Origin: Marinifilum sp. N1E240
GTDB lineage: Bacteria > Bacteroidota > Bacteroidia > Bacteroidales > Marinifilaceae
NCBI RefSeq assembly: GCF_009295825.1
Contig: NZ_WHKF01000001.1
Coordinates: 399,088-463,087, forward strand
Direction of reading: 5' to 3'
Length of the DNA stretch: 64,000 nucleotides
The notes beneath the pieces are model-generated. The model saw nothing but the letters and a program-made list of their open reading frames with translations. It was not told the origin of the DNA and did no database searches. Position numbers and translations under genes: made by a program. Shown piece after piece: positions 28,183 through 36,640 of the stretch (position 1 is its first letter; the number at the start of each line of letters is the position of its first letter).

Positions 28183-29346
28183 ATGGATAACAATTATACA
28201 TTTTCCCGTAAAACTCGAGCCTTCTTAATGGCTTTAGGCGGTATTGGAATCGTTTTAATGCTATTGGGATATTTCATCGAGTCGCCTAATGGACAGAGGT
28301 TATGGACAAACTTTTTAATAAATAATCTATATTTTCTTTTCATAGCTTTATTTGGTGTTGTGTTTCAGGCATTGCATAAAATCGCTTATTCGGGCTGGCA
28401 TACGTCATTACAAAGAATTCCAGAGGCAATGTCTGCTTTTCTTCCCATATCAGCAGTTTTAATGTTTCTGTTGTATTTCGGAATGCATGATATTTACCAT
28501 TGGTCGCACGAAAATTTGCATGATCCAATTTTGGAAGGAAAAGCAGCCTATCTAAATATCCCATTCTTTTTTATTCGCATGGTAATTTACTTTGCGGGCT
28601 GGATAGGTTTAGGATATTTGCTAAGGAAAAATTCCTTGCATCAGGATCTATCAACCGATGTAAAATATTACAAGAAAGGGAAGTTATTGGCAGCTTTATT
28701 CATGGTATTCTTTGCCATATCAAGTTCTACAATGAGTTGGGACTGGTTAATGTCTATTGATGCTCATTGGTTCAGTACACTTTACGGATGGTTTGTTTTT
28801 ATTGGTTTGTTTGTTAGTGGAATTGCCTGTATCATTTTAATGATTAGCTTTTTAAAAACACAAGGAAAATTAGAATTTATAAATAAAGAGCACATTCACG
28901 ATATGGGTAAATATTTATTTGCTTTTAGCATTTTTTGGATGTATTTGTGGTTCTCTCAATACCTGTTGATTTGGTACAGTCATATTCCAGAAGAAACAGC
29001 ATATTTTGCACCACGATTAAATGATCATACCATATTATTTTTTACCATTTTAATCATGAATTTTTTAATCCCATTTTTGGGATTGATGACAAGAAATTCG
29101 AAAAGAAATTTAAAGTGGTTGAGCTTTATGGCTGTTATTGTTCTGGTTGGTCAGTGGTTGAATATATACCTATTGGTTATTCCTGGTACTATTGGAAAAG
29201 CTGCTCAAATTGGGATAGTAGAAATTGGATTTGTATGCTTGTTTTTAGGAGGATTTCTTTATGTCGTTTTTGCATCATTGGCAAAAGCTCCTTTATTGAG
29301 TAAAAATGATCCATTGTTAGAAGAAAGTTTCCATTACGAAACCTGA
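28183..29346 (+). CDS. actF: Alternative Complex III membrane subunit ActF (NrfD-like)
   Basis: 387 residues with about ten hydrophobic helices, the second quinol-module membrane subunit paralogous to ActC. Segments such as RTNFxxNNLYFLFIALFGVVFQALHKIAYSGWHTSLQRIPEAM and SMSWDWLMSIDAHWFSTLYGWF-like stretches are typical of ActF. The ATG at 28183 is preferred over TTG two codons upstream. It is encoded before actE here, while the described operons list actE before actF. 14 nt to actE, 20 nt after actD. Confidence 0.9.
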   Translation: MDNNYTFSRKTRAFLMALGGIGIVLMLLGYFIESPNGQRLWTNFLINNLYFLFIALFGVVFQALHKIAYSGWHTSLQRIPEAMSAFLPISAVLMFLLYFGMHDIYHWSHENLHDPILEGKAAYLNIPFFFIRMVIYFAGWIGLGYLLRKNSLHQDLSTDVKYYKKGKLLAALFMVFFAISSSTMSWDWLMSIDAHWFSTLYGWFVFIGLFVSGIACIILMISFLKTQGKLEFINKEHIHDMGKYLFAFSIFWMYLWFSQYLLIWYSHIPEETAYFAPRLNDHTILFFTILIMNFLIPFLGLMTRNSKRNLKWLSFMAVIVLVGQWLNIYLLVIPGTIGKAAQIGIVEIGFVCLFLGGFLYVVFASLAKAPLLSKNDPLLEESFHYET

Positions 29347-29360
29347 TTAAATTATTAGCT

Positions 29361-29924
29361 ATGAGAAAATACTTAGTATATACTTTCGGATTAATTCTAC
29401 TTTTAGGTGTATTCACTTCATGTGATGAGGATCGCAATCATCCGGGTTACTCTTATTTTCCTGATATGATGAATTCAAGAGCCTATGAGCCCTATTCGGA
29501 GAATCCGCATTTTAAAGACGGTCATACTCTACGGTTACCTCCAGAAGGAACAATTCCTCGTGAAATGATCCCTTATGATTTTGAGAAAACTCCGGAAAAC
29601 AGAATCTGGGCTGGTGAAAATGTGCTAAATATGATGAAAATGACAACTGAAGATGTTCAAAGAGGAAAAGAATTATTTGGAATTTACTGTATCAATTGTC
29701 ATGGAGAAAAAGGTGATGGGAAAGGCTTTTTATATACTAGTGGTAAATACCCTTATGAGCCAAAGAGTTTAATCACAGAAGTGCTTAAAACGACTCCACG
29801 GGGTGAATTTTTTCACGTGATTAGTGTTGGTTATGGTGTTATGGGAGCTCATGGAGCACAGATTAAACAGAAGGATCGGTGGAAAATAATTGAATATATA
29901 AAAGTTGAATTACAAGAAAAGTAA
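29361..29924 (+). CDS. actE: Alternative Complex III monoheme cytochrome c lipoprotein ActE
   Basis: 187 residues. Lipobox GVFTSCDED gives a lipidated Cys22, followed by NHPGYSYFPDMMNSRAYEPY, a signature of ActE, and a class I cytochrome c fold with CINCHGEKGDGKG. The likely Met ligand is in YGVMGAHG. It probably passes electrons from ActA to the cytochrome oxidase. Last gene of the operon, followed by a bidirectional terminator. Confidence 0.94.
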   Translation: MRKYLVYTFGLILLLGVFTSCDEDRNHPGYSYFPDMMNSRAYEPYSENPHFKDGHTLRLPPEGTIPREMIPYDFEKTPENRIWAGENVLNMMKMTTEDVQRGKELFGIYCINCHGEKGDGKGFLYTSGKYPYEPKSLITEVLKTTPRGEFFHVISVGYGVMGAHGAQIKQKDRWKIIEYIKVELQEK

Positions 29925-29942
29925 CTGAATAATATATCGAAT

Positions 29943-29977
29943 AAAAAAATGCTCATCGTAAAATGAGCATTTTTTTT
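29943..29977. terminator. Bidirectional terminator between actE and the HMA gene
   Basis: ATGCTCAT and ATGAGCAT stem with 6-nt loop, A7 on the left and T7 on the right. The right end overlaps the stop codon of the minus-strand HMA gene. Confidence 0.88.
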
Positions 29978-30296
29978 ATTTCGTTACCGCGTATCCAACA
30001 GTTTCAATTTTTTGAGCTAGTGCCTCTCGATTTACTTTATCTTTTTCAATCTTAATTGTGACTTTGTTGTTTTTGTGAGATGCCCGAACTTCTTTAACAC
30101 CATCAACCTGCTTAAGACCATTCTCCACCGTTTTTTCGCAACCGGTACAAGTCATTCCTGTAACATTAATCTCTACTTCTTCATACTCTACCACTTGTGT
30201 TGTAGTTGCAGAATTGGCTTTATCGCCCTTTTTTGCAGTGGACTCACATGCAGCAAAGAATCCTATTGCAAGTATTAGAATGATTATTCTTTTCAT
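29976..30296 (-). CDS. HMA-domain lipoprotein, putative periplasmic copper carrier
   Basis: 106 residues. Lipobox GFFAACES with Cys17, a short linker, then a heavy-metal-associated domain: VTGMTCTGCEKTVENGL holds the metal-binding M-x-C-x-x-C, and VNREALAQKIETVGYAV closes the fold. The domain normally binds Cu(I) in a two-cysteine site. Its lipid anchor puts it at the periplasmic face, and its place between the ACIII operon and the oxidase operon (87 nt after cyoE on the same strand) suggests copper delivery to CuA or CuB together with Sco; this is inference. It might also be part of general metal resistance. Confidence 0.85.
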   Translation of the reverse strand: MKRIIILILAIGFFAACESTAKKGDKANSATTTQVVEYEEVEINVTGMTCTGCEKTVENGLKQVDGVKEVRASHKNNKVTIKIEKDKVNREALAQKIETVGYAVTK

Positions 30297-30383
30297 ATCT
30301 ATACGGTTTAGTTGATATATAAAATTAGAACAGTTTCACGTAAAAGTCTAGATTGTAATGATTAATAACATTAAAATAACAAT

Positions 30384-31253
30384 TTAAAAATAGAACTTAT
30401 CTACACTTATCATGATCATGATTAACAAAAAGTAAAAGTTCAATCGAAGGAATAATTTTCGAATATTTAGACGCTCACTACCTTTTAAGAGAATAAAACT
30501 ATTGGGAATAATCAAAAGAGATAATGCCAGTAAAACCCACATTAAAACTTCAGATGAAATTACTCTGAAAGCTGGAAGAAGAAGGGCTACAACAATTGTT
30601 GCCAATATCCAAATCAAAGTAATTTTATGAATTTGATTGCGACTAAAAACATCTGTTAATACTTTGAATCCTGCTTGCTTGTAATCCTCTCCATATAACA
30701 AGAGTAGAAGCCAGAAGTGTGGGATTTGTCCAATAAAGAAGAAGAAAGCCAAAGCAAGAATGGGAGGAGCAAACGCATCACCTCCCGCAGCAATCCAACC
30801 AATCCATGGAGGAAATGCACCACTTAAAGCACCCGGAACAACTGCAAAGGCAGAGAATTGTTTAAGTGGAGTATAAACTAGATTGTACCAAAATATGGAT
30901 AAAATCGCTATCCATAGACTTGTTACATTTCCACCCCATACTAAAAGACCACAACCTGCTAATAGAAAAAACACACTCCATCGAACCGCTTCTGAAATGG
31001 ATATTTTGCCAGATGGTATTGGACGAAACTTTGTACGATTCATCATTGCATCTTTCTTGTGCTCCTGTACATGGTTTAATGCAGAAGCTCCCATTACAAT
31101 AAGAAATATACCAAATACTACATAGAGTAATTCAAATGAAAAATCTGGTGTATAGAGAATGTAACCAGTAAAACATGAAATAGCAATTGGAAGAGCAATT
31201 TTAAACTTCCCTAATTCAAGAATTACCGATAATTTAGCAGATATTTTACTCAT
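30384..31253 (-). CDS. cyoE: Protoheme IX farnesyltransferase (heme O synthase)
   Basis: 289 residues, eight to nine membrane helices, UbiA superfamily. It transfers farnesyl diphosphate to heme B to make heme O, precursor of heme A for the oxidase. The first prenyl-diphosphate Mg site is N-H-V-Q-E-H-K-K-D, followed by MNRTKFRPIPSG, and the second region YNLVYTPLKQFSAFAVVPGALSGAFPPWIGW is the typical heme O synthase loop. It lies 35 nt after ctaC, the end of the oxidase operon. No heme A synthase (ctaA) is in the window. Confidence 0.94.
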   Translation of the reverse strand: MSKISAKLSVILELGKFKIALPIAISCFTGYILYTPDFSFELLYVVFGIFLIVMGASALNHVQEHKKDAMMNRTKFRPIPSGKISISEAVRWSVFFLLAGCGLLVWGGNVTSLWIAILSIFWYNLVYTPLKQFSAFAVVPGALSGAFPPWIGWIAAGGDAFAPPILALAFFFFIGQIPHFWLLLLLYGEDYKQAGFKVLTDVFSRNQIHKITLIWILATIVVALLLPAFRVISSEVLMWVLLALSLLIIPNSFILLKGSERLNIRKLFLRLNFYFLLIMIMISVDKFYF

Positions 31254-31288
31254 TCAACAGTTTATTAGTTAATAGAAAAATAGTAGCG

Positions 31289-32233
31289 TTATTCACTAAG
31301 TGTCTTCATGAATTCAATAATTTCACCGATATCGTCTTCAGTTAATTCATTTTTATAGGATAACATTAAACCTTTTTGAAAGCCTTTAACAATGTCATCG
31401 TTCGGATTGTAAATTGAATTCAATACATAAGTACTGTCAACGATTTGTTCTCTGGTTTTTCCTCCACTTTTAACAGTTTCGGTTTTACCAAAAAGACCTT
31501 TCCACGTTGGACCAACAAGTTTAGATCCATCAATGGAGTGGCATGCCAAACATCCATTCTTTTTAACAATGGAATAACCCAATGCGCCAGGTCTATCGGC
31601 AATTAGAGTTACCGTTTGAGTAGTATCTATGTACCAACTATCAAATTTTTCCTGAGGCATTACAATTACAGAGGTTTGCATATAAGAATGCTGCAAACCA
31701 CAATATTCGGTACAAAACAGGTCAAATTCACCTTCACGACCAGGAATAAACCACATCATTTGTTCTTGTCCGGGAACAACATCTTGCTTTAGTCTAAATG
31801 ATGGAATGTAAACACTATGGAGAACATCCAGAGCAACTAAATCAAGTTTTACTGCTCTGTCTTTAGGGACATACAAGGTATCCGTTGTTTTTCCATTTTC
31901 GTATTTAAATTGCCAATTCCACATTCTACCTACAGTTTTAATTGTAAATGCATCGTCGGGCACTTCTTTCATAGGTTTATAGCCCATCCATCCGTAGTAG
32001 AACATCACCATTACCAAGGCGGTAGGGATAACTGTCCAAAGAATTTCCAGGCTAACACTTCCGTGGATTTGCGTTGCTTTTGGATTTTTTTCTTTTCGAT
32101 AACGGAACACAAAATAGATCATGGTTGCAGTTATAGCAATTAAAAAGAAAAAAATAATTCCCAGAATTATCTCGAAAGAAGTATCTACTCCTTTTACAAA
32201 ATTCGACGCATCAGGTATTGCATTGGTAGTCAT
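31289..32233 (-). CDS. ctaC: Cytochrome c oxidase subunit II with C-terminal cytochrome c domain (caa3 type)
   Basis: 314 residues. Two N-terminal membrane helices (about 20-42 and 64-84), a cupredoxin domain with the CuA ligands His in VLHSVYIP, and CTEYCGLQHSYM (two Cys, Glu, His, Met), then a class I cytochrome c with CLACHS and a C-terminal helix. The heme domain makes it caa3 type and takes electrons from ActE or a soluble cytochrome c. No cleavable signal peptide. 3 nt after ctaF, 35 nt before cyoE. Confidence 0.96.
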   Translation of the reverse strand: MTTNAIPDASNFVKGVDTSFEIILGIIFFFLIAITATMIYFVFRYRKEKNPKATQIHGSVSLEILWTVIPTALVMVMFYYGWMGYKPMKEVPDDAFTIKTVGRMWNWQFKYENGKTTDTLYVPKDRAVKLDLVALDVLHSVYIPSFRLKQDVVPGQEQMMWFIPGREGEFDLFCTEYCGLQHSYMQTSVIVMPQEKFDSWYIDTTQTVTLIADRPGALGYSIVKKNGCLACHSIDGSKLVGPTWKGLFGKTETVKSGGKTREQIVDSTYVLNSIYNPNDDIVKGFQKGLMLSYKNELTEDDIGEIIEFMKTLSE

Positions 32234-32236
32234 AAG

Positions 32237-32524
32237 CTATCGGTATAAATAGTCTAAGAATGTAATTATAATAACACAGGCTAGTAGCAGAAATACACTT
32301 GCTACCATTATGCCATAGAACTTCTTGTCGAATTTCAAATGCATAAAAATCAATAAAACCAACACCGATTTAATACTCGCTAAAAGTAATGCTGTTGAAA
32401 CTGTATATGGACCTAAATCGATCTCTGTAACAGCAACGGACAAGAATGTCATAATTAGCAAACCAATTAAAACATAGATATAGGTTTTATATTTTACAAT
32501 GTGTGTATGTTGATCTTTTTCCAT
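32237..32524 (-). CDS. ctaF: Cytochrome c oxidase subunit IV, prokaryotic type
   Basis: 95 residues with three membrane helices (IYVLIGLLIMTFLSVAVTEI, ALLLASIKSVLVLLIFMHLKFD, VFLLLACVIIITFLDYL). The pattern K-x-x-L-V-L-x-F-M-H-L is that of the small prokaryotic subunit IV (COX4_pro). It helps assembly or stability of the oxidase. 10 nt after ctaE and 3 nt before ctaC. Confidence 0.9.
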   Translation of the reverse strand: MEKDQHTHIVKYKTYIYVLIGLLIMTFLSVAVTEIDLGPYTVSTALLLASIKSVLVLLIFMHLKFDKKFYGIMVASVFLLLACVIIITFLDYLYR

Positions 32525-32534
32525 AGCTATTGAT

Positions 32535-33149
32535 TTAGGTAATCAGATAAAATAATGGGAATAAGAAAATCCAAATTAGATCGACTAGATGCCAGTACAA
32601 TCCGCTATTCTCTAGAATCACAAAATTATCGTGCTGTACTTCATCTTTAGTAACCATTCTCATTACATAGGCTATAAAAGCTACTCCTATAATGATATGT
32701 AAGGCATGAAGACCTGTCATGGCATAGTACAATCCAAAGAATAAGATTTCTCCTTGACTTGCTTCCATTAATGTTGGACTTCCAGGATAAATACCATGTG
32801 CGAATTTACCGCTCCATTCGAAGTATTTATTCACCATAAAAACTAGAGCTAATAGAATGGTAACTCCCATTAAAATTAAAGTGAGCTTTTTATTTTTGTA
32901 CTGAATTGCACTAATCGACATGGCAATAGTCATACTGCTTACCAGAAGAATTACTGTATTCACAGTTCCAATAAAGGTGTCAAGTTCTTCCGCAGCTAAA
33001 TGAAAAGCTAAAGGATTTAAATATCGGTAAACTGAATAGACGATAAATAGACCTCCAAAAAGTAGTAGCTCTGTAAAAATAAAGATCCACATACCAGTTT
33101 TAGCGCCTTCATCATCTCTATGTTCGTCAATGTGTACATGATTACTCAT
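32535..33149 (-). CDS. ctaE: Cytochrome c oxidase subunit III
   Basis: 204 residues with five predicted membrane helices, the short bacterial form lacking the first two of the seven mitochondrial ones. GMWIFIFTELLLFGGLFIVY and the C-terminal WHLVDLIWIFLFPLFYL are strongly conserved subunit III segments; the Glu of FTELLLF is the one usually kept near the entry of the proton uptake path. It overlaps ctaD by 8 nt. Confidence 0.95.
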   Translation of the reverse strand: MSNHVHIDEHRDDEGAKTGMWIFIFTELLLFGGLFIVYSVYRYLNPLAFHLAAEELDTFIGTVNTVILLVSSMTIAMSISAIQYKNKKLTLILMGVTILLALVFMVNKYFEWSGKFAHGIYPGSPTLMEASQGEILFFGLYYAMTGLHALHIIIGVAFIAYVMRMVTKDEVQHDNFVILENSGLYWHLVDLIWIFLFPLFYLIT

Positions 33150-34752
33150 AGCCGTATGGATGTTGGGTTACAGTTGGTATTTCTTCAAAATTCTCCAGAC
33201 TTGGAGGACTAGCGACTGTCCATTCTAAAGTTTTCCCTTTCCAAGGATCTGCTTCGGCTGGTACACCGTGTTTCGCAGAACGAACAAGATTAGTGATAAT
33301 GATAATCAAACCTGAAATCATTAATAAAGCACCGAGTGATGAGACGATATTTGGACCATGGAATTCTTCTACATAGTCATAATATCTTCTCGGCATGCCG
33401 GTCATTCCCAGATAGAACATTGGTAGATATAAGGTGTTGAATCCTGTAAAGAAAATCGCTAAACCAATATTAGCCCATGATTTATCGTACATTCTTCCAA
33501 ACATTTTAGGATACCAATAGTGTATTGCTCCAAAGAATGCGTAACCCGTACCTCCAAATACAATAAAATGGAAATGAGCCACAACAAAAGCAGTATCATG
33601 TAAATGAACATTAGCGGAAAGTGCACCCAATACCATTCCTGATAAACCGCCTACCATAAACACAAATAGAAAGCAAAGTGCCCATAAAAATGGTGTTTGA
33701 ATATCGATAGAGGCTTTATGGAGTGTTGCTACCCAGTTAAAAATTTTAATGGCACTAGGAATGGCAACAAGGAATGTTAAAATTGAAAATGTGTATAAAG
33801 CTGTTCCACTCATACCAGAAGTAAACATGTGATGTCCCCAAACAAAGTATCCCACAAAAGCGATAGCTAAGGTAGAGACCACAATTGCTTTGTATCCAAA
33901 AATGGTTTTTCGGGCGAATGTTGGTATGATTTCGGAAATCACACCCATGGCTGGTAGTATCATGATGTATACGGCAGGGTGGGAGTAAATCCAAAACAAA
34001 TGCTGATAAAGGATAGGATCTCCACCTAAAGCAGGATCGAAGAATCCGATTTGCATGGTTCGTTCCAATACTATCATTAATAAGGTAACACCTACGATTG
34101 GTGTAGCCAATACTTGTATCCAAGATGTTCCGTAAAGTGCCCAAGGAAACAATGGCATTTTCATCCATTTCATTCCAGGTGCTCTCATACGATGTATGGT
34201 AACAATAAAGTTAATTCCAGTTGCAATTGAAGAGAAACCTAAAACAAAGGCTCCGGTAACAGCAGGAAGCATATTGGTTCCAGTTCTAAAGCTGTAAGGA
34301 GCGTAGAAGGTCCATCCTGTATCCGGTGGTCCATCTCCAATAAATTGGGCAGAAAGAGCAAGTGCTGCACCTGCAATATAAATCCACCACGATAGGAGAT
34401 TTAGTTTAGGAAAAGCCACATCTTTAGCTCCAATCATTAAGGGTAAAAAGAAATTACCAAAGACGGCTGGTAAACCTGGAACAACAATTAAAAAGATCAT
34501 GGTAATTCCATGAAGTGTAAAGAAACTGTTATAGGTTTGTGCATCCATAATAGTTTTACCAGGAGCAATTAGCTCAATCTTCATTAAAAGACCTAAAATG
34601 GCAGCTACACTGAATAACACCAGCATGCTGTACAAATACAATAAACCGATTCTTTTGTGATCGGTAGAAAAAATCCATGCAAATAAGCCCTTGAATCGTC
34701 CCTTATATTCAAGATAACTCACCTCGGCATGAGGAGTAATGGTTTCAGACAT
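33142..34752 (-). CDS. ctaD: Cytochrome c oxidase subunit I, A2-type heme-copper oxidase
   Basis: 536 residues, twelve membrane helices. Catalytic subunit with low-spin heme and heme a3-CuB site; ligands visible are the helix II His in FTLHGITMIF, WIYSHPAVYIMILP (CuB His), GHHMFTSG (two CuB His) and VVAHFHFIVFGG (heme His pair). YSHPAVY replaces the GHPEVY of A1 enzymes: the proton-channel Glu is absent and the Tyr-Ser pair of the A2 class is present, as in Rhodothermus caa3. It reduces oxygen and pumps protons in the inner membrane. Stop overlaps the ctaE start by 8 nt; 12 nt after sco. Confidence 0.97.
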   Translation of the reverse strand: MSETITPHAEVSYLEYKGRFKGLFAWIFSTDHKRIGLLYLYSMLVLFSVAAILGLLMKIELIAPGKTIMDAQTYNSFFTLHGITMIFLIVVPGLPAVFGNFFLPLMIGAKDVAFPKLNLLSWWIYIAGAALALSAQFIGDGPPDTGWTFYAPYSFRTGTNMLPAVTGAFVLGFSSIATGINFIVTIHRMRAPGMKWMKMPLFPWALYGTSWIQVLATPIVGVTLLMIVLERTMQIGFFDPALGGDPILYQHLFWIYSHPAVYIMILPAMGVISEIIPTFARKTIFGYKAIVVSTLAIAFVGYFVWGHHMFTSGMSGTALYTFSILTFLVAIPSAIKIFNWVATLHKASIDIQTPFLWALCFLFVFMVGGLSGMVLGALSANVHLHDTAFVVAHFHFIVFGGTGYAFFGAIHYWYPKMFGRMYDKSWANIGLAIFFTGFNTLYLPMFYLGMTGMPRRYYDYVEEFHGPNIVSSLGALLMISGLIIIITNLVRSAKHGVPAEADPWKGKTLEWTVASPPSLENFEEIPTVTQHPYGYE

Positions 34753-34764
34753 ATTCGGTAGTTA

Positions 34765-35550
34765 TTAAGGTTGTGTTTTTCTTCTTGGTTTTCTAATAAT
34801 GAGCAATAAGAACACGATCAATCCCATTGCCAGTATAATTGTTCCTGTAATTTTTGTAATATTCAAAACATAGGCTTGTCCTACAGGATCGTAGGAATAA
34901 CAATATTGCAAAATCTTATTTATCGTAGGACCTGATTGTCCTTTTGAAGCTTCGAGCATTGCCAGCTTAAATTCGAATGGCAGAAAGTAAGTTCCATTTA
35001 AATATCTGGTGATTTTTCCGTCTGGACTTAGTACGATTACAGTTGCCGCATGAGTAAAGTCATTTCCGGCTTTTTTGTATCTAAACCCCATACTTTCTGT
35101 TGCCTTAGCAATATTCAAACTATCGGCAGTAAAGAACTTCCATCCGTCAGTAGTATTTTTACCTTCCACCAGCAATTTGTAGTTGTTTTTCTTTTTAATT
35201 GCCAGATCCGTAGTTTCTGTTGGATCAAAACTAATGGTCAAGACCTGATAATCTTCTGCAAGTTTCAGATCACTTTTTTGCATTACATCGGCAAGTCCAT
35301 CCATTAATGGGCTACAAATTCCCGGACATCGGTAATACACAAAAATAAGAGCAGTTGGTTTATCGATCTGATCGATCAATTTTACTGTTTCGCCGACTTC
35401 ATTCACCAGTTGAATATCGTTTGGTACTGTTTCCTCCAGATGCTCAATCACCCCCACTTCAAAATCATAATACAAATCTTTGGCATCTTGGGCGTAGGAA
35501 ACAAATGTTATTAGAAGTAATGCATGACAAATAGCAAGTTTTAACTTCAT
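34765..35550 (-). CDS. SCO1/SenC family copper chaperone
   Basis: 261 residues from the ATG at 35550, which starts the signal peptide MKLKLAICHALLLITFVSYAQ; an in-frame ATG 45 nt upstream would put charged residues in front of it. The thioredoxin-like domain has YYRCPGICSPLMDGL with the copper-binding C-x-x-x-C and the distal His in FTHAATVIVLSPDG. A C-terminal membrane helix (TGTIILAMGLIVFLLLII) is unusual for plain Sco but common in Bacteroidota oxidase operons. Role: insertion of copper into CuA of ctaC. First gene of the oxidase operon. Confidence 0.92.
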   Translation of the reverse strand: MKLKLAICHALLLITFVSYAQDAKDLYYDFEVGVIEHLEETVPNDIQLVNEVGETVKLIDQIDKPTALIFVYYRCPGICSPLMDGLADVMQKSDLKLAEDYQVLTISFDPTETTDLAIKKKNNYKLLVEGKNTTDGWKFFTADSLNIAKATESMGFRYKKAGNDFTHAATVIVLSPDGKITRYLNGTYFLPFEFKLAMLEASKGQSGPTINKILQYCYSYDPVGQAYVLNITKITGTIILAMGLIVFLLLIIRKPRRKTQP

Positions 35551-35776
35551 ATTTATTCCTCCATATTTTAGGGTTAAGGAGAGAAAAACGGGCAATTCTC
35601 CGATAATATAATTCTCGTCCAGTTAAGTGGTTCTATATAAATATATAAAATTATTTGCTTGCTTCTTGTACTTAACTTTCTTTTTTTGCGACACTTAGCT
35701 ATTTAGATCTTGCTTTATTTTTGAATATGTGCTTTGAGTTGTTTATTTTTACTGGATCTAAACAAGAATTACATAC

Positions 35777-36208
35777 ATGAAAATACTGAACCTAATATTT
35801 GTCTTTGTCTGCCTTTTATTTATCTCTTGTGGTGGACCTGATAAGAAAAAAGAGATTACATCAAAGGATAAGGTGGCAATTTCGCCGGAGAATTTGGAAA
35901 AGGGAGCCCAACTTTATAGAGCAAAATGTATGAACTGTCATATGAAAACAGGAAAGGGAATATCAAAATTTTATCCACCTTTGGCAAATTCAGATTATTT
36001 GGAAAAAAATCTTGAAGACGCCATTTATATGGTGAAATTTGGGAGTAACAAACCTATAAAAGTGAATGGAGTGAAATACAATAGCTTGATGCCAGCATCT
36101 GGTTTAACAGATAAAGAGCTGGTTTTGGTTTTCAATTATATTTTGAATTCCTGGGGCAATCAGTTAGGAAGTATAAATATTGAGCAAGTAGAAGCCATTA
36201 AGCGATAA
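35777..36208 (+). CDS. Cytochrome c lipoprotein, class I
   Basis: 143 residues. Lipobox LFISCGG with Cys18, then a monoheme domain with KCMNCHMKTGKG, PPLANSDYL and the Met ligand in SLMPASGLTDKEL. It is divergent from sco and may carry electrons between ACIII and the caa3 oxidase or link another donor to it. A TATTTTTG box lies at 35716-35723 upstream. A hairpin follows the stop. Confidence 0.88.
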   Translation: MKILNLIFVFVCLLFISCGGPDKKKEITSKDKVAISPENLEKGAQLYRAKCMNCHMKTGKGISKFYPPLANSDYLEKNLEDAIYMVKFGSNKPIKVNGVKYNSLMPASGLTDKELVLVFNYILNSWGNQLGSINIEQVEAIKR

Positions 36209-36217
36209 GAATTAAAA

Positions 36218-36246
36218 AAGATCATCTCAAAAAGGGATGATCTTTA
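36218..36246 (+). terminator. Hairpin after the cytochrome c gene
   Basis: AAAGATCATC and GATGATCTTT 10-bp stem with 8-nt loop; only a short T-run follows, so a weak terminator. Confidence 0.55.
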
Positions 36247-36264
36247 CAATTGGTTTTATGCGTG

Positions 36265-36528
36265 TTAATTAATATTTGCTTTCACACGATAGTATTCTTT
36301 TCTAAGTTTTTTTACACTCATTACTTTAATTTCTTCCTCTCCTGTTGTTTCGCTTATTTTACGAACCGCAAGTCGACTTTTTTTATGATGTTCTGGATAA
36401 TGGCATGATTTGTATTTTTTACCACTATCACAGTAACATTTCTCGTTGCGTTCTATTTTTACGTAGTAAAAGGCTTCCTCTTCTGTGGTGTTGAAGATGT
36501 TTAAAAAACTGTCGAGTAATTTCTTCAT
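36265..36528 (-). CDS. SEC-C motif protein
   Basis: 87 residues. ERNEKCYCDSGKKYKSCHYP is a SEC-C type zinc-binding motif (C-x-C-x8-C-H), as found at the C-terminus of SecA and in small unrelated proteins. The rest is basic and helical. Zinc-binding is inferred, function unknown. Encoded alone between the cytochrome c gene and an SDR gene, pointing towards the former. Confidence 0.75.
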   Translation of the reverse strand: MKKLLDSFLNIFNTTEEEAFYYVKIERNEKCYCDSGKKYKSCHYPEHHKKSRLAVRKISETTGEEEIKVMSVKKLRKEYYRVKANIN

Positions 36529-36640
36529 TGTACAAGAGTTTTTAGGGTTACATTTTGGGTTCTATTAAGTTAATAGATATACTAATTGGAAGCAATTAAA
36601 ATTATACAATAGTTCAAAATAAACACATAAAGTTTTCGAA

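Noticed and set aside
33755-34168. 137-codon minus-strand frame inside ctaD in another frame
   Set aside because: Same-strand out-of-frame shadow of a highly conserved gene.
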